This document shows, piece by piece, positions 4,777 to 5,955 of a stretch of DNA of 5,955 nt (positions are counted from its first letter, which is position 1; each line of letters begins with the position of its first letter). Both the position numbers and the translations under genes were made by a program. The DNA is from Ruminococcaceae bacterium UBA5397 (GTDB lineage: Bacteria; Bacillota; Clostridia; Oscillospirales; Acutalibacteraceae), in NCBI GenBank assembly GCA_002411615.1, contig DHOF01000102.1, positions 1-5,955 on the forward strand, given 5' to 3'. The notes below the pieces were generated by a model. It worked only from the letters and a program-made list of their open reading frames with translations, had not been told where the DNA came from and did no database searches.

Positions 4777-5817
4777 ATGAATAAGAACAGTTACAGTGAC
4801 AGCTATAAAGCAGCCGGCGTCGATGTGACCGCGGGTTATCGTGCAGTTGATCTGATGAAACAGCATGTGGCAAGAACACAGACTTCTGGTGTTGTTTCCG
4901 GAATCGGTGGTTTCGGTGGACTTTTCCGCCCCAATTTTGCAGGTATGCAGGATCCAATCTTGGTAAGCGGTACCGATGGAGTAGGCACAAAGCTCAAAAT
5001 TGCCTTTTTGATGGACAAGCACGACACCATTGGAATTGACTGCGTTGCCATGTGCGTGAATGATGTAATCTGCTGTGGTGCTCAGCCGATGTTTTTCCTT
5101 GATTACATCGCTACCGGAAAAAATGTTCCGGAGAAGATTGCACAGATTGTAAAAGGAGTTTCCGAAGGCTGCGTGCAGGGTGAAAGCGCGATTGTCGGTG
5201 GGGAAACTGCAGAGATGCCAGGTTTTTATCCGGAAAATGAATATGATTTGGCAGGCTTCTCTGTGGGAATTGTAGACCGCACAAAGATGATTGACGGCAG
5301 TAAATTGCAGGTTGGAGATGTGTTGATTGGGCTTCCTTCTTCCGGTGTTCATTCCAACGGCTTTTCTTTGGTGCGCAAGGTATTTGATCTGAATCAGGAA
5401 AATGTCGGAAAGTATGTAGAAGAATTGGGAATGACCTTGGGAGAAGCACTTTTGACGCCGACCAAAATCTATGTAAAGCCAATGCGCCAGCTGATGCAGG
5501 CGGTCGAAGTAAAAGCCGTTTCTCATGTGACCGGCGGCGGATTTTACGAAAATATTCCGCGTATGATGTGCTCCGGTATGACTGCAAAGATCAATTTGAA
5601 GGCAGTGCCGAGGCTCCCCGTCTTTGATCTGATTCAAAAGACTGGGAAAATTCTGGAACATGATATGTATAATACGTTTAATATGGGCGTCGGAAAGGTT
5701 TGTGCAGTCGCGGAAAAAGATGCTGCAAAGGCATTGGAAACCTTAAAAGAAGCTGGCCAGAACGCTGTAGCAATCGGAGAAGTTACGCAAGGCGAGGAAG
5801 GCGTAGTCTTATGCTAA
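4777..5817 (+). CDS. purM: Phosphoribosylformylglycinamidine cyclo-ligase (AIR synthetase)
   Basis: PurM performs the ATP-dependent ring closure of FGAM to AIR, the fifth step of de novo purine synthesis. The protein is 346 aa, matching the family's usual 340-350. Signature segments appear in order: YKAAGVD (10-16), the ATP-binding TDGVGTK (66-72), CVNDV (93-97), [10 protein letters not shown] (141-150), [15 protein letters not shown] (186-200), HVTGGG (250-255) and FNMGVG (301-306). All key regions are intact, so the gene should be functional. ATG 4777 follows TTAGGAG (4764-4770) by 6 nt. The end overlaps the purN start by 7 nt, suggesting translational coupling. Its product AIR feeds PurK/PurE. 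In many Firmicutes purC and purF stand between purE and purM; here they are absent from that position. Confidence 0.97.
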   Translation: MNKNSYSDSYKAAGVDVTAGYRAVDLMKQHVARTQTSGVVSGIGGFGGLFRPNFAGMQDPILVSGTDGVGTKLKIAFLMDKHDTIGIDCVAMCVNDVICCGAQPMFFLDYIATGKNVPEKIAQIVKGVSEGCVQGESAIVGGETAEMPGFYPENEYDLAGFSVGIVDRTKMIDGSKLQVGDVLIGLPSSGVHSNGFSLVRKVFDLNQENVGKYVEELGMTLGEALLTPTKIYVKPMRQLMQAVEVKAVSHVTGGGFYENIPRMMCSGMTAKINLKAVPRLPVFDLIQKTGKILEHDMYNTFNMGVGKVCAVAEKDAAKALETLKEAGQNAVAIGEVTQGEEGVVLC

Positions 5818-5955
5818 AAATAGCGGTCCTTGTCTCGGGTGGTGGAACAAATCTACAGGCTCTGATCGATGCGGAATGCCGCGGAGAAATTCCGAATGGC
5901 AAGATTACGCTGGTGATTGCAAGCCGTCCGGATGCGTACGCATTGTCCCGTGCGG
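5811..5955 (+). CDS. purN: Phosphoribosylglycinamide formyltransferase (5' partial)
   Basis: PurN transfers a formyl group from 10-formyltetrahydrofolate to GAR, the third step of purine synthesis. Only the first 48 codons are present, as the gene runs off the window. The visible part reads [20 protein letters not shown] and continues to [16 protein letters not shown]. The first strand and its SGGGTNLQ loop (residues 9-16) form the phosphate-binding turn equivalent to SGNGSNLQ of the E. coli enzyme. The strand LVIASRPDA (34-42) matches the conserved VISN/SR-type segment. The start ATG 5811 overlaps the purM stop by 7 nt and is served by GAGGAAGG (5794-5801), 9 nt upstream, inside purM. The full protein is usually about 190-210 aa. 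It continues the purE-purM operon. Confidence 0.93.
   Translation, partial: MLKIAVLVSGGGTNLQALIDAECRGEIPNGKITLVIASRPDAYALSRA

Noticed and set aside
4231..5661. A 476-codon open frame on the minus strand, antisense to purE and purM
   Set aside because: It runs opposite two unmistakable genes, crosses their intergenic gap, has Cys/His-rich composition with no recognisable domain, and reflects codon bias of the plus-strand genes.

Overview
The window looks like chromosomal DNA from a low-GC Gram-positive bacterium, most likely a clostridial Firmicute. The signs are strong purine-rich Shine-Dalgarno sites ahead of nearly every gene, tight co-directional gene clusters, sigma-A type promoters and U-tailed hairpin terminators. 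The closest-looking proteins I can recall are clostridial, but the genus cannot be fixed from this sequence alone. All seven supported genes lie on the plus strand. No rRNA, tRNA, CRISPR array, insertion sequence or phage gene is visible.

Layout: (1) Positions 28-1472 hold the two membrane permease subunits of a polar amino-acid ABC importer, joined by a 1-nt stop/start overlap. The substrate-binding protein and ATPase genes would lie outside the window. (2) Positions 1473-1823 carry no convincing gene. They hold two overlapping hairpins, a 38-bp perfect palindrome that should act as a bidirectional terminator, and an extended -10 promoter. (3) Positions 1824-2453 encode a cytoplasmic SGNH/GDSL esterase resembling the MsAct/arylesterase group. 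(4) Positions 2473-4000 form a self-contained unit: promoter, 5' hairpin, short NfeD-family membrane protein, SPFH/stomatin-like protein and terminator. The two proteins are expected to act together at membrane microdomains. (5) Positions 4083-5955 are the start of a purine biosynthesis operon. A promoter is followed almost at once by a strong terminator-like hairpin, then purE, purM and the 5' end of purN, which runs off the window.

The genes are mostly housekeeping, and I see no clearly novel multi-gene system. The points most worth a second look are regulatory. The purE leader places a 21-bp-stem, U6-tailed hairpin between the only good promoter and the gene, which suggests attenuation by an unrecognised mechanism. 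The 1579-1737 intergenic segment could encode a small RNA or be a tandem transcript end. A perfect 8-bp hairpin sits at the predicted 5' end of the NfeD-SPFH message.
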